In this document: positions 7,705 through 17,292 of the stretch, in pieces
Layout of the letters: the number at the start of each line of letters is the position of its first letter
How positions within the stretch are numbered: the first letter of the stretch is position 1
Assembly: GCF_003966225.1 (NCBI RefSeq)
Contig: NZ_RXNU01000013.1
Coordinates: 62,001-126,000 of the forward strand
DNA length: 64,000 bases
Reading direction: 5' to 3'
Source of the DNA: Shewanella canadensis
GTDB lineage: Bacteria; Pseudomonadota; Gammaproteobacteria; Enterobacterales; Shewanellaceae
Translations under genes and position numbers: made by a program
The notes under the pieces: model-generated
Database searches by the model: none
What the model was told of the DNA's origin: nothing
Seen by the model: the letters and a program-made list of their open reading frames with translations, nothing else

Positions 7705-9042
7705 ATGTCTTCAATTATTCAAACGGCTAGCAGTGAAATCATTAAACCTTATGAGGCTGATATCACTGTGCCCAACTGGATGCTTAGCTCTATGGAGCGA
7801 GTGATGCAGTTCTATGTGGATAAGAATCTACGACTGGATACTCAGTCTGCCGACATGATGCCTGCGCCGGTTGAAGGCAAGAAGTATATGCTCTATGCAC
7901 ATATTCCTTTCTGTCATACGCTCTGCTCGTTTTGTACCTTCCATCGTTTTATCTTCAAAGAAGATAAGGCGCGAGCCTATTTCGTCTCCCTCAGAAAAGA
8001 GATGGATATGGTTAAGGCGCTAGGCTATGACTTCGAGTCTATGTACATTGGCGGTGGCACCACGACTGTACTGGAAGATGAGCTTGCCCGCACTATTGAA
8101 CATGCCAAGACGCTATTCCCGAGCATTAAAGAGGTCTCCTGTGAGTCGGACCCTCAGCATCTGGATAGCCCAGGCTTTAAACAGCTCGAAGGTCTCGTAG
8201 ACCGTATGTCTATCGGTGTTCAAAGCTTCAATGATGATATCTTGGCGATGACCGGCCGTATCGAGAAGTTTGGCTCGGGTCAGCAGACCTTCGATAAGAT
8301 TATGGCGGCGAAGGAGCTGTTTCCGATCATTAACGTGGATCTGATCTTTGGTTTCCGCGGACAAACCGATGAAGTGATTCAATATGATCTGGATATGGCA
8401 GCGAAACTCGATCCACGTCAGATCACGACCTATCCTCTGATGATCACCCACCAGACCCGTAAGAGTGTGAAGGGTAAACTGGCAGCTCCTCAAGGTGATA
8501 TGGCACGCCAGTATCGTCAGATCCTCAATAGTCTGAATGGGCAATACAACCAGCTTTCAGCCTGGGCGTTTGGTAAGACTAACAACGAAGGGTTCGATGA
8601 GTATGTCATCGATTATGATGAGTACTTAGGTGTTGGCTCTGGGTCATTCAGTTTCCTGGATGACACCCTATATGTGAACAATTTCTCACTACGAAAGTAC
8701 CAGGAGAATATCGCAGCGGGCCGCATGGGCGTAGAGCAACAGAAGAACTACAGTAAGAAAGATGTGATGCAGTATCGCTTCCTGCTGGGCATGTTCTCCG
8801 GTCGCCTCTCCCGTAAGTATTTCCGTGAGACCTTCGGGGTAAACTTAGACACGGCGCTGTTTAAAGAGATGACCTCGATGAAGGTGATTGGCGCAATTAA
8901 GAACGACCCGACCGATCCGGATAATCTCATCGTCACCGATAACGGTAAGATGATGGGCCTGTTGATGATGAAAGAGTTCTACTCAGGTATGGATAATGTG
9001 CGCGCTCAACTGCGTAAGCCGCTGAAGCCTTGTGACATGTAG
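7705..9042 (+). CDS. HemN-like radical SAM protein (coproporphyrinogen III oxidase family)
   Basis: A 445-residue radical SAM enzyme of the oxygen-independent coproporphyrinogen III oxidase family. The cluster-binding motif CHTLCSFC (CxxxCxxC) is near residue 66, preceded by YAHIPF, and GGGTTT, typical of HemN/HemW proteins, is near 114. Family members act as the decarboxylating coproporphyrinogen dehydrogenase, as the haem chaperone HemW, or in haem use. This protein is divergent enough that the exact reaction cannot be assigned. An upstream ATG at 7684 is in frame, but the ATG at 7705 follows GGTAGGAAT and starts the conserved part. The position after the anaerobic formate dehydrogenase genes fits an oxygen-independent haem role. 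A terminator follows at 9061. Confidence 0.82.
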   Translation: MSSIIQTASSEIIKPYEADITVPNWMLSSMERVMQFYVDKNLRLDTQSADMMPAPVEGKKYMLYAHIPFCHTLCSFCTFHRFIFKEDKARAYFVSLRKEMDMVKALGYDFESMYIGGGTTTVLEDELARTIEHAKTLFPSIKEVSCESDPQHLDSPGFKQLEGLVDRMSIGVQSFNDDILAMTGRIEKFGSGQQTFDKIMAAKELFPIINVDLIFGFRGQTDEVIQYDLDMAAKLDPRQITTYPLMITHQTRKSVKGKLAAPQGDMARQYRQILNSLNGQYNQLSAWAFGKTNNEGFDEYVIDYDEYLGVGSGSFSFLDDTLYVNNFSLRKYQENIAAGRMGVEQQKNYSKKDVMQYRFLLGMFSGRLSRKYFRETFGVNLDTALFKEMTSMKVIGAIKNDPTDPDNLIVTDNGKMMGLLMMKEFYSGMDNVRAQLRKPLKPCDM

Positions 9043-9060
9043 TCTGTATACTCTGAACTA

Positions 9061-9092
9061 AAAGGTTGAAGCTTTGCTTCAACCTTTTTTTT
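9061..9092 (+). terminator. Rho-independent terminator
   Basis: Perfect stem AAAGGTTGAAGC / GCTTCAACCTTT with a three-base loop and a long T run, 18 bases after the HemN-like gene. Confidence 0.92.
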
Positions 9093-9219
9093 GTCTTCAG
9101 TATTGTTAGCTAACGATGCTTTATCAGGACACAAGCAATAGTCATTTCTCTATTTAAGCCCCACTAAGAGTTCTGCGGTGACTACTGCCGTCGAGGTGGT
9201 GAGGTTTAGTTAACTTAAT

Positions 9220-9570
9220 TCAACTGCTTAGCGTGAGTTTTGATGATTGTTGTTGGGGGGGGAAAACATCTATGGCAACGGTGTTGGGCTCTATTAAGCT
9301 GATTAGGTGGGTGAGTGAAGCCGTTGGTGCCATTAGAGCGTTGGAGTTGTGGGCGGCCTCGACGCTATCCCAGTAATAGAGTTGTAACCATTGGCTAGGA
9401 GCTCCAGACTCTTCAGTGTTTATTTCTGTGGTCTCTTTTAATGAGAGAGATTGGTACCTGAAACCAGGGACTTTTTCTAAGTCGGATACCATCTGTGCTA
9501 CTGCATTAACCATTTGTCGTTGCTCTATACCGGCCTTCGCTGTCCAGCTTACGGTTTCTATCGTGTACAT
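9220..9570 (-). CDS. Hypothetical protein, ABM-like (ferredoxin-like dimeric fold)
   Basis: A 116-residue soluble protein without signal peptide or membrane segments. The N-terminal MYTIETVSWTAKAGIEQ followed by helix and a GFRYQSLSL strand resembles the antibiotic-biosynthesis-monooxygenase / Dabb-type alpha-beta fold, and WLQLYYWDSVEAAH fits the second repeat. Proteins of this shape often act on small aromatic compounds, but no reaction can be named. It is divergently transcribed from the LysR regulator at 9695, with a 124-base intergenic space, so that regulator probably controls it. Confidence 0.7.
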   Translation of the reverse strand: MYTIETVSWTAKAGIEQRQMVNAVAQMVSDLEKVPGFRYQSLSLKETTEINTEESGAPSQWLQLYYWDSVEAAHNSNALMAPTASLTHLISLIEPNTVAIDVFPPQQQSSKLTLSS

Positions 9571-9694
9571 CAGCTACTTCCCTTATTTATCCGTTTTTGT
9601 ATGAATTGATATTGTGTTGCGGAGAGTCTAATTGTTATTGTGAGGAAGATAATCTACCGTTTAATTAATTATTAATTTCTTAAAAGGAAATAAT

Positions 9695-10567
9695 GTGGGG
9701 CCATTTGAGAAGGCACAGATGTTCAAGCTCGTGGTTGATATGGGGTCAATGGTGGCGGTGGCTAAGGCTCTGAATATCAGCCCATCGGCAGTGAGCAAAC
9801 GGCTGGCAGAATTGGAGGCGAGTCTGGGAGTTCAGCTGCTTAAGCGTTCTACGCGTAGCTTGGCAGTAACGGAAGCCGGAGAGCACTTCTATCGAGAGGT
9901 GCGACACATAGGTAGTCAGTGGCAAGCTTTGATGGATGAGACCGTCTCCTTGGGAGAGTCACCTAGCGGTAGCCTTACAGTTGCCGCGCCTGCACCTGTC
10001 CTGAGTCGAGTATTGATGCCCATGTTACCAGGATTTAATGCCAGATATCCCGATATCAAGCTGGTATTGCAGTCGGTTGATTACGACAGCCTCCCTCTGC
10101 GAAGTGCTGATATCTCTCTGGCAAGACATATTGATAACTTTGATTCGGGGACGTTCGTTGGTGTAGCGCTTTGTGATTACCATAATAGCCTGTTTGCCTC
10201 ACCTGAGTATGTTGCTCGCAATGGGATGCCTGAGACCTTGGAGCAACTGCAGGGGCATACATGTCTCTGTTACGGTAAAGAGAGCAAATCTTCTGTTTGG
10301 CAGTTCTCAAGTGGTGAAAGCGTAGAAGTTAATGGCACCTTAGTGAGTGATAATACTGAGGTGATTGTCGAAGCTGGCGTGCAGGGGATAGGTATCGTTT
10401 ATATTCCGCAGATGATAGTGCAGAGGGAGCTGGATAGTGGGCGCTTAATACCGATCTTGAGTCAGGCCACGAGCCAGCATTTCTCGATGTGGGGCTATTA
10501 TCAAAAGCTCTCTTATCTTCCTGTTAAAATTCGGACTTTTGTCGATTATTTTCGTCAGTCTTGGTAG
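9695..10567 (+). CDS. LysR-family transcriptional regulator
   Basis: A 290-residue LysR regulator. The N-terminal winged helix-turn-helix is clear (VAVAKALNISPSAVSKRLAELE, about residues 18-39, broken by me here only as a position guide), followed by the linker helix and a substrate-binding domain from about 90. Translation starts at GTG 9695 behind AAAGGAAA; no nearby ATG gives the full helix-turn-helix. It closely resembles the subgroup with a short effector domain acting on divergent neighbours. The probable target is the ABM-like gene on the opposite strand. The effector is unknown. Confidence 0.88.
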   Translation: MGPFEKAQMFKLVVDMGSMVAVAKALNISPSAVSKRLAELEASLGVQLLKRSTRSLAVTEAGEHFYREVRHIGSQWQALMDETVSLGESPSGSLTVAAPAPVLSRVLMPMLPGFNARYPDIKLVLQSVDYDSLPLRSADISLARHIDNFDSGTFVGVALCDYHNSLFASPEYVARNGMPETLEQLQGHTCLCYGKESKSSVWQFSSGESVEVNGTLVSDNTEVIVEAGVQGIGIVYIPQMIVQRELDSGRLIPILSQATSQHFSMWGYYQKLSYLPVKIRTFVDYFRQSW

Positions 10568-10612
10568 TGGCCTTTTGGGAAGCGATCAATCAAGCTGCTG
10601 GATTCAGCTTAC

Positions 10613-10822
10613 CTACTCCGATCGTGCGTACCAAGTTGCCTGCTTACCGGAGAGCTTGAGCCACTTTTCTAGGCTAACGACTTCGTTGCGTATCTGCCTG
10701 ATGAAGGGGTCATCGTAGTTGAGGCGATCAAACTCCTGCAGACAGGCTTGATAGCGCTTGAGTTTGCTCTCAGGAGAGCCTGCAAGCTCAAAATATTCTT
10801 CCAAATTAATTATTGAGTCCAT
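10613..10822 (-). CDS. Small hypothetical protein, helical
   Basis: A 69-residue acidic/basic mixed protein predicted to be mostly helical, with no cysteine, signal peptide or recognised domain. The sequence starts MDSIINLEEYFEL and ends WYARSE. It lies alone between the LysR gene and a 310-base gap. The reading frame and ATG look genuine, but there is no family I can name. Confidence 0.6.
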   Translation of the reverse strand: MDSIINLEEYFELAGSPESKLKRYQACLQEFDRLNYDDPFIRQIRNEVVSLEKWLKLSGKQATWYARSE

Positions 10823-11135
10823 TCAACAATCCTACATCCGTTGTGAAACTCTATATTAGCCATTTAAATTGAAGATTAGGAGGTAGTGGAAACGGATTGA
10901 ATGAGTTGAGCCAATATCAATTTTCATTAAGTGTTTGAAAATTAGCTGCCTGCTCGTTTTCTCTTCTCTTCGTTAATCATATTTCGTTGGCCATATCTGG
11001 CAGGGTATTGAGAGATCTCTTACAAAAAGACGGGTTAACCTCACCTACTAATGGCTGGAAGGCTTCGTAAGGTCTTGTTGCTAAAATTTTCTTTTCAGGT
11101 AGTTTGGAAGCTTGATATACGTTTTGGAGTTGTAA
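10823..11135. other. Intergenic region, nothing recognised
   Basis: About 313 bases between the small hypothetical gene and the acetyltransferase. No terminator hairpin, RNA motif or repeat is evident; it presumably carries the two divergent promoters. Confidence 0.4.
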
Positions 11136-11693
11136 ATGAAACCACTGTTCCAGACTGAACGCATTATTTGCAGAGAGTTCGAGTCTGCCGATCTTGAGGC
11201 ATTTGCCGAGTATCGTGCCCTACCAGAGGTCGCGCGTTATCAGAGCTGGAGTGAGTACAGTTATCAGGATGCGTTGACTCTATATGACAATATGAAGAAA
11301 GTGCCCTTCGCTACTGTGGGTCACTGGTTTCAATTGGCGATTGTGACTAAAGGAGATAAAGATTCTCAACAGATGCTGGGGGATCTTGCCGTCCATTTTA
11401 TCGATGGAGAGCAGATTGAGATTGGCTTCACCTTTGCCCCGAATTTTCAGGGGCAAGGCTATGCATCTGAGGCTGTTTTAGGGCTGTTGGCTTATCTGTT
11501 CAGCGAATTAAAACCCCATCGGGTTATTGCAACTACAGACTGTGACAATGTTCCTTCGTGGTTATTGCTCGAGCGGGTAGGGCTTCGTCGAGAGGCGCAT
11601 TTCATCGAAAATATTTTCTTTAAAGGGGCTTGGGGCAGCGAGTTTCAGTATGCCATGCTAGCCTCCGAGTGGAGAACGGGGTTTGAAGGCTAG
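11136..11693 (+). CDS. GNAT-family N-acetyltransferase (RimJ/RimL-like)
   Basis: A 185-residue GCN5-related acetyltransferase. The N-terminal TERIICREFESADLEAF strand-turn pattern and the acetyl-CoA loop NFQGQGYASEA (about residues 107-117) are characteristic of the RimJ/RimL branch, which acetylates protein N-termini or small molecules such as amino sugars. The substrate cannot be read from the sequence. It stands 91 bases before the sugar kinase gene in the same direction but has no obvious functional link. Confidence 0.88.
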   Translation: MKPLFQTERIICREFESADLEAFAEYRALPEVARYQSWSEYSYQDALTLYDNMKKVPFATVGHWFQLAIVTKGDKDSQQMLGDLAVHFIDGEQIEIGFTFAPNFQGQGYASEAVLGLLAYLFSELKPHRVIATTDCDNVPSWLLLERVGLRREAHFIENIFFKGAWGSEFQYAMLASEWRTGFEG

Positions 11694-11784
11694 TGAGCTA
11701 ACGCTCTTTTCTACTATTTGGGAATATGCGTCTAGCTTGTATTCCTTTACCATCATTAGATGATACCTATTTTCTGGAGCCTCA

Positions 11785-12624
11785 ATGGCTAATATCCTTC
11801 TGGTTGCTAACTTGAATTGTGATCGAATCCTAGAGCTCGATAAACCTCTGCAGACGGGTGGGCGATTTCACTATCAAGATGGAGGACAAAGGTTGGGTGG
11901 CGGTGGAGCCAATACCGGGCTGGGACTGGTGTGGGCAAAACATAGGGTTGCATTAGTAAGCCAGGTCGGTCGCGATAAGATTGGTGATTGGTTGCTTGCC
12001 GAAGCAAGCACTCAGGGGATCGATTGTCACCTTATTCAGCGCCATGAGGAGAGCAGCTGTGAGATGTTGTTGGTGATGACTCCCGATGGCGAGCGAACCA
12101 TTATTCGTCCACAAAGGCCTGTCTTTGAGCTGCCGGCTCCTCCTGTCTGGGATCAATGGGATGCCGCATATTTTAATTCATCGGCAGAAGGCTCGGTGAG
12201 TTGGGCTAAAACGGCGTTGAATCATTGTTTAGTACTGGCACAACTTGCTAAGGATGAGCGTCTCAGACCCTGCCATATTTTGATCGCTTCTAAAACCGAT
12301 ATGCAGGGACGAAGTGAACTTTCTAATTGGGAGTATGGCAAGAGTATTGCCGGTGAGTCGCTAAAATACTTTATCGTGACCGATGGGGCCGATGGCGCGT
12401 ATTTGTATACTCAGGACGGATGCCAAACCGTCCAGGCGGTGACATCTGACGTAGTCGATACAACCGGGGCGGGGGATGCCTACGCTTCCGGACTTATCCA
12501 TGGGTTAGTGACAGGTCTAACAATTATCGATTCGATGAATGAGGGCGCGATCTGGGCCGCATTTGCCGTTGCGACGCCGAGCTCTATTCCCGGAGCCGCA
12601 CTGAAACAGTACCTGAATGGGTGA
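11785..12624 (+). CDS. PfkB-family carbohydrate kinase
   Basis: A 279-residue ribokinase-like kinase. Recognisable parts are the N-terminal substrate-binding strand ANLNCDRI, the glycine-rich LGGGGANTGLGL near residues 37-48, and the C-terminal signature DTTGAGDAYASG near 226-237 with the catalytic aspartate. It phosphorylates a sugar or nucleoside with ATP. It is somewhat short for the family, and no transporter or catabolic gene lies next to it, so the substrate is unknown. Confidence 0.88.
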   Translation: MANILLVANLNCDRILELDKPLQTGGRFHYQDGGQRLGGGGANTGLGLVWAKHRVALVSQVGRDKIGDWLLAEASTQGIDCHLIQRHEESSCEMLLVMTPDGERTIIRPQRPVFELPAPPVWDQWDAAYFNSSAEGSVSWAKTALNHCLVLAQLAKDERLRPCHILIASKTDMQGRSELSNWEYGKSIAGESLKYFIVTDGADGAYLYTQDGCQTVQAVTSDVVDTTGAGDAYASGLIHGLVTGLTIIDSMNEGAIWAAFAVATPSSIPGAALKQYLNG

Positions 12625-12789
12625 GCTCAGGCTATCGGCTTAATGCTATAACTTTGCTTAGCAGAGAAGGGCGCCTGTCATAAATTTATCATTTCCCGGT
12701 CATTTGCCTGTGACATCCGCCCTTTATTGTTTGCGATATGGATTCCCCTAATGGTCTCCTTTCATAGTTTTTAGCTGTTTTTCATCTGT

Positions 12790-12820
12790 TTGCCCCGTTC
12801 CTCAAACGGGGCATTTTTTT
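12790..12820 (+). terminator. Rho-independent terminator
   Basis: Stem TGCCCCGTT / AACGGGGCA with a five-base loop and seven T. It lies 166 bases after the PfkB gene and before the diguanylate cyclase gene. Confidence 0.88.
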
Positions 12821-12942
12821 ATCCGATTAACTTATCGTTTCATGTCCTGACTCATTTACGACTATGCTTAAATTCAATGCCATAGATTCGGTATTTAGTG
12901 GGGGACATGCCATGTGGAAGGTAAGCAATAGGATAATTGTAG

Positions 12943-14400
12943 ATGGGTAAGACAATTTGGAATGATAAGAGAAAATTCGTCTGGATCCTTTCCGTTCTGC
13001 TCTTTGGTGCTTTCATCGCGACCAGCGGGATCAGTTATCAGGTTGCGCATAGTTCCCTGAGTGCGCAAATTGAAGAAAATACCTTACCCCTGACCAGTGA
13101 CAATATCTATTCGGAAATTCAACAAGACCTGTTGCAACCCATATTCATCTCTTCACTGATGGCACAAGATACTTTTGTTCGTGATTGGGCGATTAATAAA
13201 GAGCAAGGTCCCGAGAAGCTGATCCATTACCTTAGAGAAATTCAAGACAAGTACGATACCGTGACCAGTTTTTTCGTATCTGAAAAAACCAGAAATTACT
13301 ATCACTCTTCAGGCATTCTGAAACAGATCAAAGACATTGATCCTGAAGATGCATGGTATTTTCGGGTTCGGTCACTCGCCAGCTCAGAACTTTACGAAAT
13401 TAATATAGGTCCAGGTTCCACCGACGCCAAGCAGACTGTCGTGTATGTGAATTATAAGGTCTTTGATTTTGAAGGCGGATTTATTGGTATTACCGGGGTA
13501 GGTCTTGCGGTAGAGAGAGTGAGAACCTTGATTGAGCGATACGAGAAACGGTACAACAGGCATGTCTATTTTGTTGATCGAGAGGGGCGTATAACCCTTC
13601 ATGGTGAGGCATTTTCCGGGGGGAAGACAATACAGGATACAGAGGGGGTGGATAAGTTAGCGACACGAATTCTGACCAGTCCGAGTGCGTCCCTGACCTA
13701 TATGAGGGGTGGTAAAACGGTCTATCTCAATAGCCGTTTCGTCCCTGAGTTTAAATGGTACCTGATGGTTGAACAGGAGGAGGTCGATAGTGAGAAGAAA
13801 TTATTAACCACCTTTTGGGCGAATCTTGCCATCAGCTTTATTGTGACTATCGGTATTTTAATGGTCGCAAACTTAACCTTGGGGCGTTACCAGAGAAAAC
13901 TGGAGTTTATGGCTTCGACAGATAAACTGACGGGTGTTGCCAATCGGCAAATATTCGAAGAGTATTTTGCAAAGGCGATGGCCGAGGCCGATGAGAGCGA
14001 GTCTCCGGTTTCAATTATATTGCTCGATATCGATCTCTTTAAGAGGGTGAATGACACTTATGGCCACAACATAGGTGACTTGGTGATTAAAACGGTGAGC
14101 AGCGTATTGAAAAACCAGCTAAGAGAGAAGGATGTGGTTTGTCGCTGGGGAGGGGAGGAGTTTCTGCTATTGCTACCCAACCTGGAGTTAAGTCACGCCG
14201 TCGACGTCGCGGAGCGGATCCGGGGAAAGATTGCCAAGCGAAAGATCAGGGTCAATGAGCATGAGATTTGTGTGACAGTGAGCTCTGGCGTTGCGGAATA
14301 TAATCACACCGAGAAACCCAATGAGCTGATAAATCGTGCCGATGTTGCTCTTTACCAGGCAAAAGAGTTGGGGCGTGATCAGGTGGTTCTATCCCATTGA
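12943..14400 (+). CDS. Cache-domain diguanylate cyclase
   Basis: A 485-residue membrane sensor that should make cyclic di-GMP. It has a membrane helix at about 12-32, a periplasmic dCache sensor at about 40-290 with the pocket-like motif YYHSSG ... DAWYF, a second membrane helix near 293-312, and a GGDEF domain from about 325. The active site is intact (RWGGEEF), and the inhibitory RxxD site (REKD) lies five residues before it, so product inhibition is expected. The Cache motif resembles that of the chemoreceptor at 19404, which suggests a related ligand. Confidence 0.93.
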   Translation: MGKTIWNDKRKFVWILSVLLFGAFIATSGISYQVAHSSLSAQIEENTLPLTSDNIYSEIQQDLLQPIFISSLMAQDTFVRDWAINKEQGPEKLIHYLREIQDKYDTVTSFFVSEKTRNYYHSSGILKQIKDIDPEDAWYFRVRSLASSELYEINIGPGSTDAKQTVVYVNYKVFDFEGGFIGITGVGLAVERVRTLIERYEKRYNRHVYFVDREGRITLHGEAFSGGKTIQDTEGVDKLATRILTSPSASLTYMRGGKTVYLNSRFVPEFKWYLMVEQEEVDSEKKLLTTFWANLAISFIVTIGILMVANLTLGRYQRKLEFMASTDKLTGVANRQIFEEYFAKAMAEADESESPVSIILLDIDLFKRVNDTYGHNIGDLVIKTVSSVLKNQLREKDVVCRWGGEEFLLLLPNLELSHAVDVAERIRGKIAKRKIRVNEHEICVTVSSGVAEYNHTEKPNELINRADVALYQAKELGRDQVVLSH

Positions 14401-14419
14401 GTGGGGGTTATTCCCTGCC

Positions 14420-14971
14420 TTAATTGCAGGCTGCCGATTCAATATTTGAATGACGTTGAGGCCCAGCTATAAGGGTCTTGTTGAAAACGACTCTTGCCGT
14501 GAAAGATTCTGAGCCATTCCGCTCTTTTAGTTTACTGATAAAGATCTGATTATTTTTATCTTGAGCAATGGAGACATCGGTGGAGGCATATATATTGTCG
14601 GCCTTGTTTAAGGATGTGATATCAAATTTCTGGGAACCAAACGGGCTTGAATCAAACGGGCTAAAATCAAATTGGCCTTCATACACACTCAATTGGCTCG
14701 TCGGCTGTCCCTTAGCATGATTGAACCCCATCACTACGATTCCATTTTCGTAGCTCACAATGAGCGCCGTGTGAGTGATATCTATGAGGTGAATCGGGTG
14801 GCTATGGTTCTTGAAATTGAGAGCTAAAGCTTGCCGCCTATGATGATACTCTTCGAGGCTGTTACCTATATCATCCGGCGCAATCAGGTGCGGCGCTATC
14901 AGAGGAGCTTGTGCCTCCTTGTTGCTAAGCGTTGCGGCGATTAGCATTGTGGTGAGAATAACAGATTTCAT
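14420..14971 (-). CDS. Hypothetical secreted protein
   Basis: A 183-residue protein with a short N-terminal signal-like stretch (MKSVILTTMLIAATLS) and no further membrane segment. The rest is mixed beta-rich sequence with two CN residues at the very end (AACN). No domain is recognised. It lies convergent to the diguanylate cyclase gene and about 200 bases downstream of the histidine kinase gene on the same strand, so it could be read from the kinase operon, although the gap makes this uncertain. Confidence 0.65.
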   Translation of the reverse strand: MKSVILTTMLIAATLSNKEAQAPLIAPHLIAPDDIGNSLEEYHHRRQALALNFKNHSHPIHLIDITHTALIVSYENGIVVMGFNHAKGQPTSQLSVYEGQFDFSPFDSSPFGSQKFDITSLNKADNIYASTDVSIAQDKNNQIFISKLKERNGSESFTARVVFNKTLIAGPQRHSNIESAACN

Positions 14972-15173
14972 ATGGCCTCCTGCATTGAAAGTTCATTATG
15001 CTGAGGATATAAAAGCTAAACCAGAATGAGTATGTATGAGTTTGTATGCCTATCCCAGACATAGGCCGAATCCATTCTCTAGAGAAAAGGTACGGTGCAA
15101 GTAGGCTTTAATGGCGACTCATTAACAGAGTGATGGAGGAGGCTTGTACATGTTTATAGCCTTCGGGTGAGGG

Positions 15174-16457
15174 TTATAATGGCAGCTTGATATTGAAACA
15201 GGCTCCGCCCATCTTGCTGTCAGAGATGTAGATGCGACCCTTGTGCTGCTTTATGATCTGCTTAGTGATCGCTAAACCCAGTCCATGTCCGCCGCTTTGT
15301 CTGTCTCTCGACTTATCAAGGCGAACGAAGGGATCAAAAATTGAATCTCTCTCTTTAACGGGAATATTAGGGCCGTCATTTTCAATAGCAATGTGAAGTT
15401 CTTCCGGGCTTGCCTGTAGCGATATTCTTACCTCAGAAGCGGCGTATTTATAGCCATTACGGATGACATTCCCCAGTGCGCGCTGCAGTGCTCTCACTGA
15501 TACCGGGGCGATGCAGTTATCTCTGACATCCAGTGTGAGTTTAGCCTCGGTTTCAAACTGAAGGTGGTTAAGCTGCTTTTCCAGCAGGCTTCCTATGTCG
15601 GTAGGTTCCAATGCTAAGCTGGTATCCAGGCGTTCCAGCTTAGAGAAGTGCAGTAGCTCTTCGACCATGCTGTTGAGTTCATTCAGATCCGATTGGATCC
15701 CTTCCAGATGAGGCATTTGGTCGGGGCGCACCTTTGAATCATCGAGCATATCCAGATTACATTGAATGCGGAAAATGGGTGTTCTGAATTCGTGTGCAAC
15801 GGCGTTAGTCAGGTTTCGGTTACTACTGATAAGTTGTGAAATTCGGTCGGCCATAATATTGAAAGTTTGATTTAGTTTACCCACGTTATGGAACATCTTG
15901 GTCGATGCCCTGGCGGTAAAATCGCCATCGGCGAAGGCGATATAGGTTTTCTCCAACCGACGTAACCTTCTGGCTAGAAAGAAGAGCACGATAAAGGTGA
16001 TGATAGCGAGTGCCGTACAGATCTCAATTAGTGTAAGCCACTCCTTATCACTTATCTGCTGCATAAAAGGAGAGCTCATATCAGAAGCTACCCGATAGAC
16101 TTTTTTCTTATCGCCAAAGGTGAAGTAGGCAATATTCTCATCGGCATCTTCGATAAAAAAATGTCTCTCTGAGAGGTGAGATTTTATCTCATCACTAATT
16201 TCAGAACTTGTTGTTTCATATGTCTCTAAGGTTAGGTGCATCTTCTCCGTGAACTTTTTAAATGAACGCTCGGCTTGGGCTTGGCCTTTGAGTTCGGCGA
16301 TCTTTGTCAGTAGACCTGCGGTTGCCGAGATGTCATTGCCGAATGAAATTTCTTCAATCTCATCGGTAGAGAAAAGCTCAAACTGATCCATCGCTATCAT
16401 GGCGATAAAAAAGGTGATTAAGATGATTCCATAAGATAACAGAAACAGTCGCTTCAT
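15174..16457 (-). CDS. Sensor histidine kinase, RstB-like
   Basis: A 427-residue two-component sensor. It has membrane helices at about 5-22 and 140-160 around a periplasmic loop of some 115 residues, a HAMP linker, a HisKA domain with the phosphorylation motif NAVAHEFRTPIFRIQ (His near residue 222), and an ATPase domain with N, G1 and G2 boxes (GNVIRNGYKYA, ENDGPNIP, GGHGLGLAI). It follows the response regulator by 34 bases and is its partner. The pair most resembles RstBA of enterobacteria. The stimulus is not evident. Confidence 0.9.
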   Translation of the reverse strand: MKRLFLLSYGIILITFFIAMIAMDQFELFSTDEIEEISFGNDISATAGLLTKIAELKGQAQAERSFKKFTEKMHLTLETYETTSSEISDEIKSHLSERHFFIEDADENIAYFTFGDKKKVYRVASDMSSPFMQQISDKEWLTLIEICTALAIITFIVLFFLARRLRRLEKTYIAFADGDFTARASTKMFHNVGKLNQTFNIMADRISQLISSNRNLTNAVAHEFRTPIFRIQCNLDMLDDSKVRPDQMPHLEGIQSDLNELNSMVEELLHFSKLERLDTSLALEPTDIGSLLEKQLNHLQFETEAKLTLDVRDNCIAPVSVRALQRALGNVIRNGYKYAASEVRISLQASPEELHIAIENDGPNIPVKERDSIFDPFVRLDKSRDRQSGGHGLGLAITKQIIKQHKGRIYISDSKMGGACFNIKLPL

Positions 16458-16491
16458 CGGTTTTCCTAACGATTAATAGATCTTGATACCA

Positions 16492-17187
16492 TTACCAACG
16501 GTCCGGTACAAACAGATAGCCCTTAGCCCTGACTGTGATAATTTTTCTGGGAAGGGCTGGGTTGTCGCCGAGCTTCTTGCGTAATACCACTATCTTGTTA
16601 TCTATGGTGCGATCTATGCCATCGTATTCGATACCGCGAATCGTCTTGACCAAGAAGTCACGGGATAAGACTTCGTCGGCATGGGTCGCGAGTAACCACA
16701 ACAGATCGAACTCACTGCTGGTGAGCTTGGCATCGAGTTTTGCCAGGCGACACTGTTTACGCTGATTATCCAGATAGAGCTCACCAAATGTGAGCTCTTT
16801 AGATATTGGCTTTGTACAGTCGGTATTGCGCCTGAGTAGCATGCGTAGTCTGGCGAGAAGTACCCTAGGTTGCACAGGTTTGACGACAAAGTCATCGGCG
16901 CCCATCTCGAGTGCGGCGACCTGATCCATATCGTCTTCACTGGCGGTAAGAAAGAGCAGCTTGCCACTGTATTGAGGTTGGATTTGACGACAAATCGTAA
17001 AACCATCCACATTCGGCAGCATAAGGTCGAGGATCACAATATCAGGCTGTTTATCAATGATGGTGGCGACGGCATCGGCACCATCATTGACGCAAGTGAC
17101 CCGAATATGTTGCTTCTCTAAGTAACATGAAAGCAGTTCACTGATCTTCTCATCATCTTCAACGAGTACGGCGGTTATATTGTTCAT
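16492..17187 (-). CDS. OmpR-family response regulator, RstA-like
   Basis: A 231-residue response regulator. The receiver domain has the acidic pair (VEDDE), phospho-acceptor DLMLP and conserved lysine in VKPVQ; the C-terminal winged helix contains LTSSEFDLLWLLATHADEV and ends KGYLFVPDRW, very like RstA. A reading frame extends 32 codons upstream, but the ATG at 17187 has a GGAAGA site and begins the receiver domain directly. It forms an operon with the kinase at 15174 and probably with the lipoprotein gene ahead of it. Confidence 0.92.
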   Translation of the reverse strand: MNNITAVLVEDDEKISELLSCYLEKQHIRVTCVNDGADAVATIIDKQPDIVILDLMLPNVDGFTICRQIQPQYSGKLLFLTASEDDMDQVAALEMGADDFVVKPVQPRVLLARLRMLLRRNTDCTKPISKELTFGELYLDNQRKQCRLAKLDAKLTSSEFDLLWLLATHADEVLSRDFLVKTIRGIEYDGIDRTIDNKIVVLRKKLGDNPALPRKIITVRAKGYLFVPDRW

Positions 17188-17292
17188 CTCTTCCGGGGGC
17201 TGCTGCGATATCTTTGGCAAATTTAGCACTCCTTGTCGGTATCCGACAGAATTATTGTCAGTAAATTGAGCTATAGGTACCAAATCTTTAAA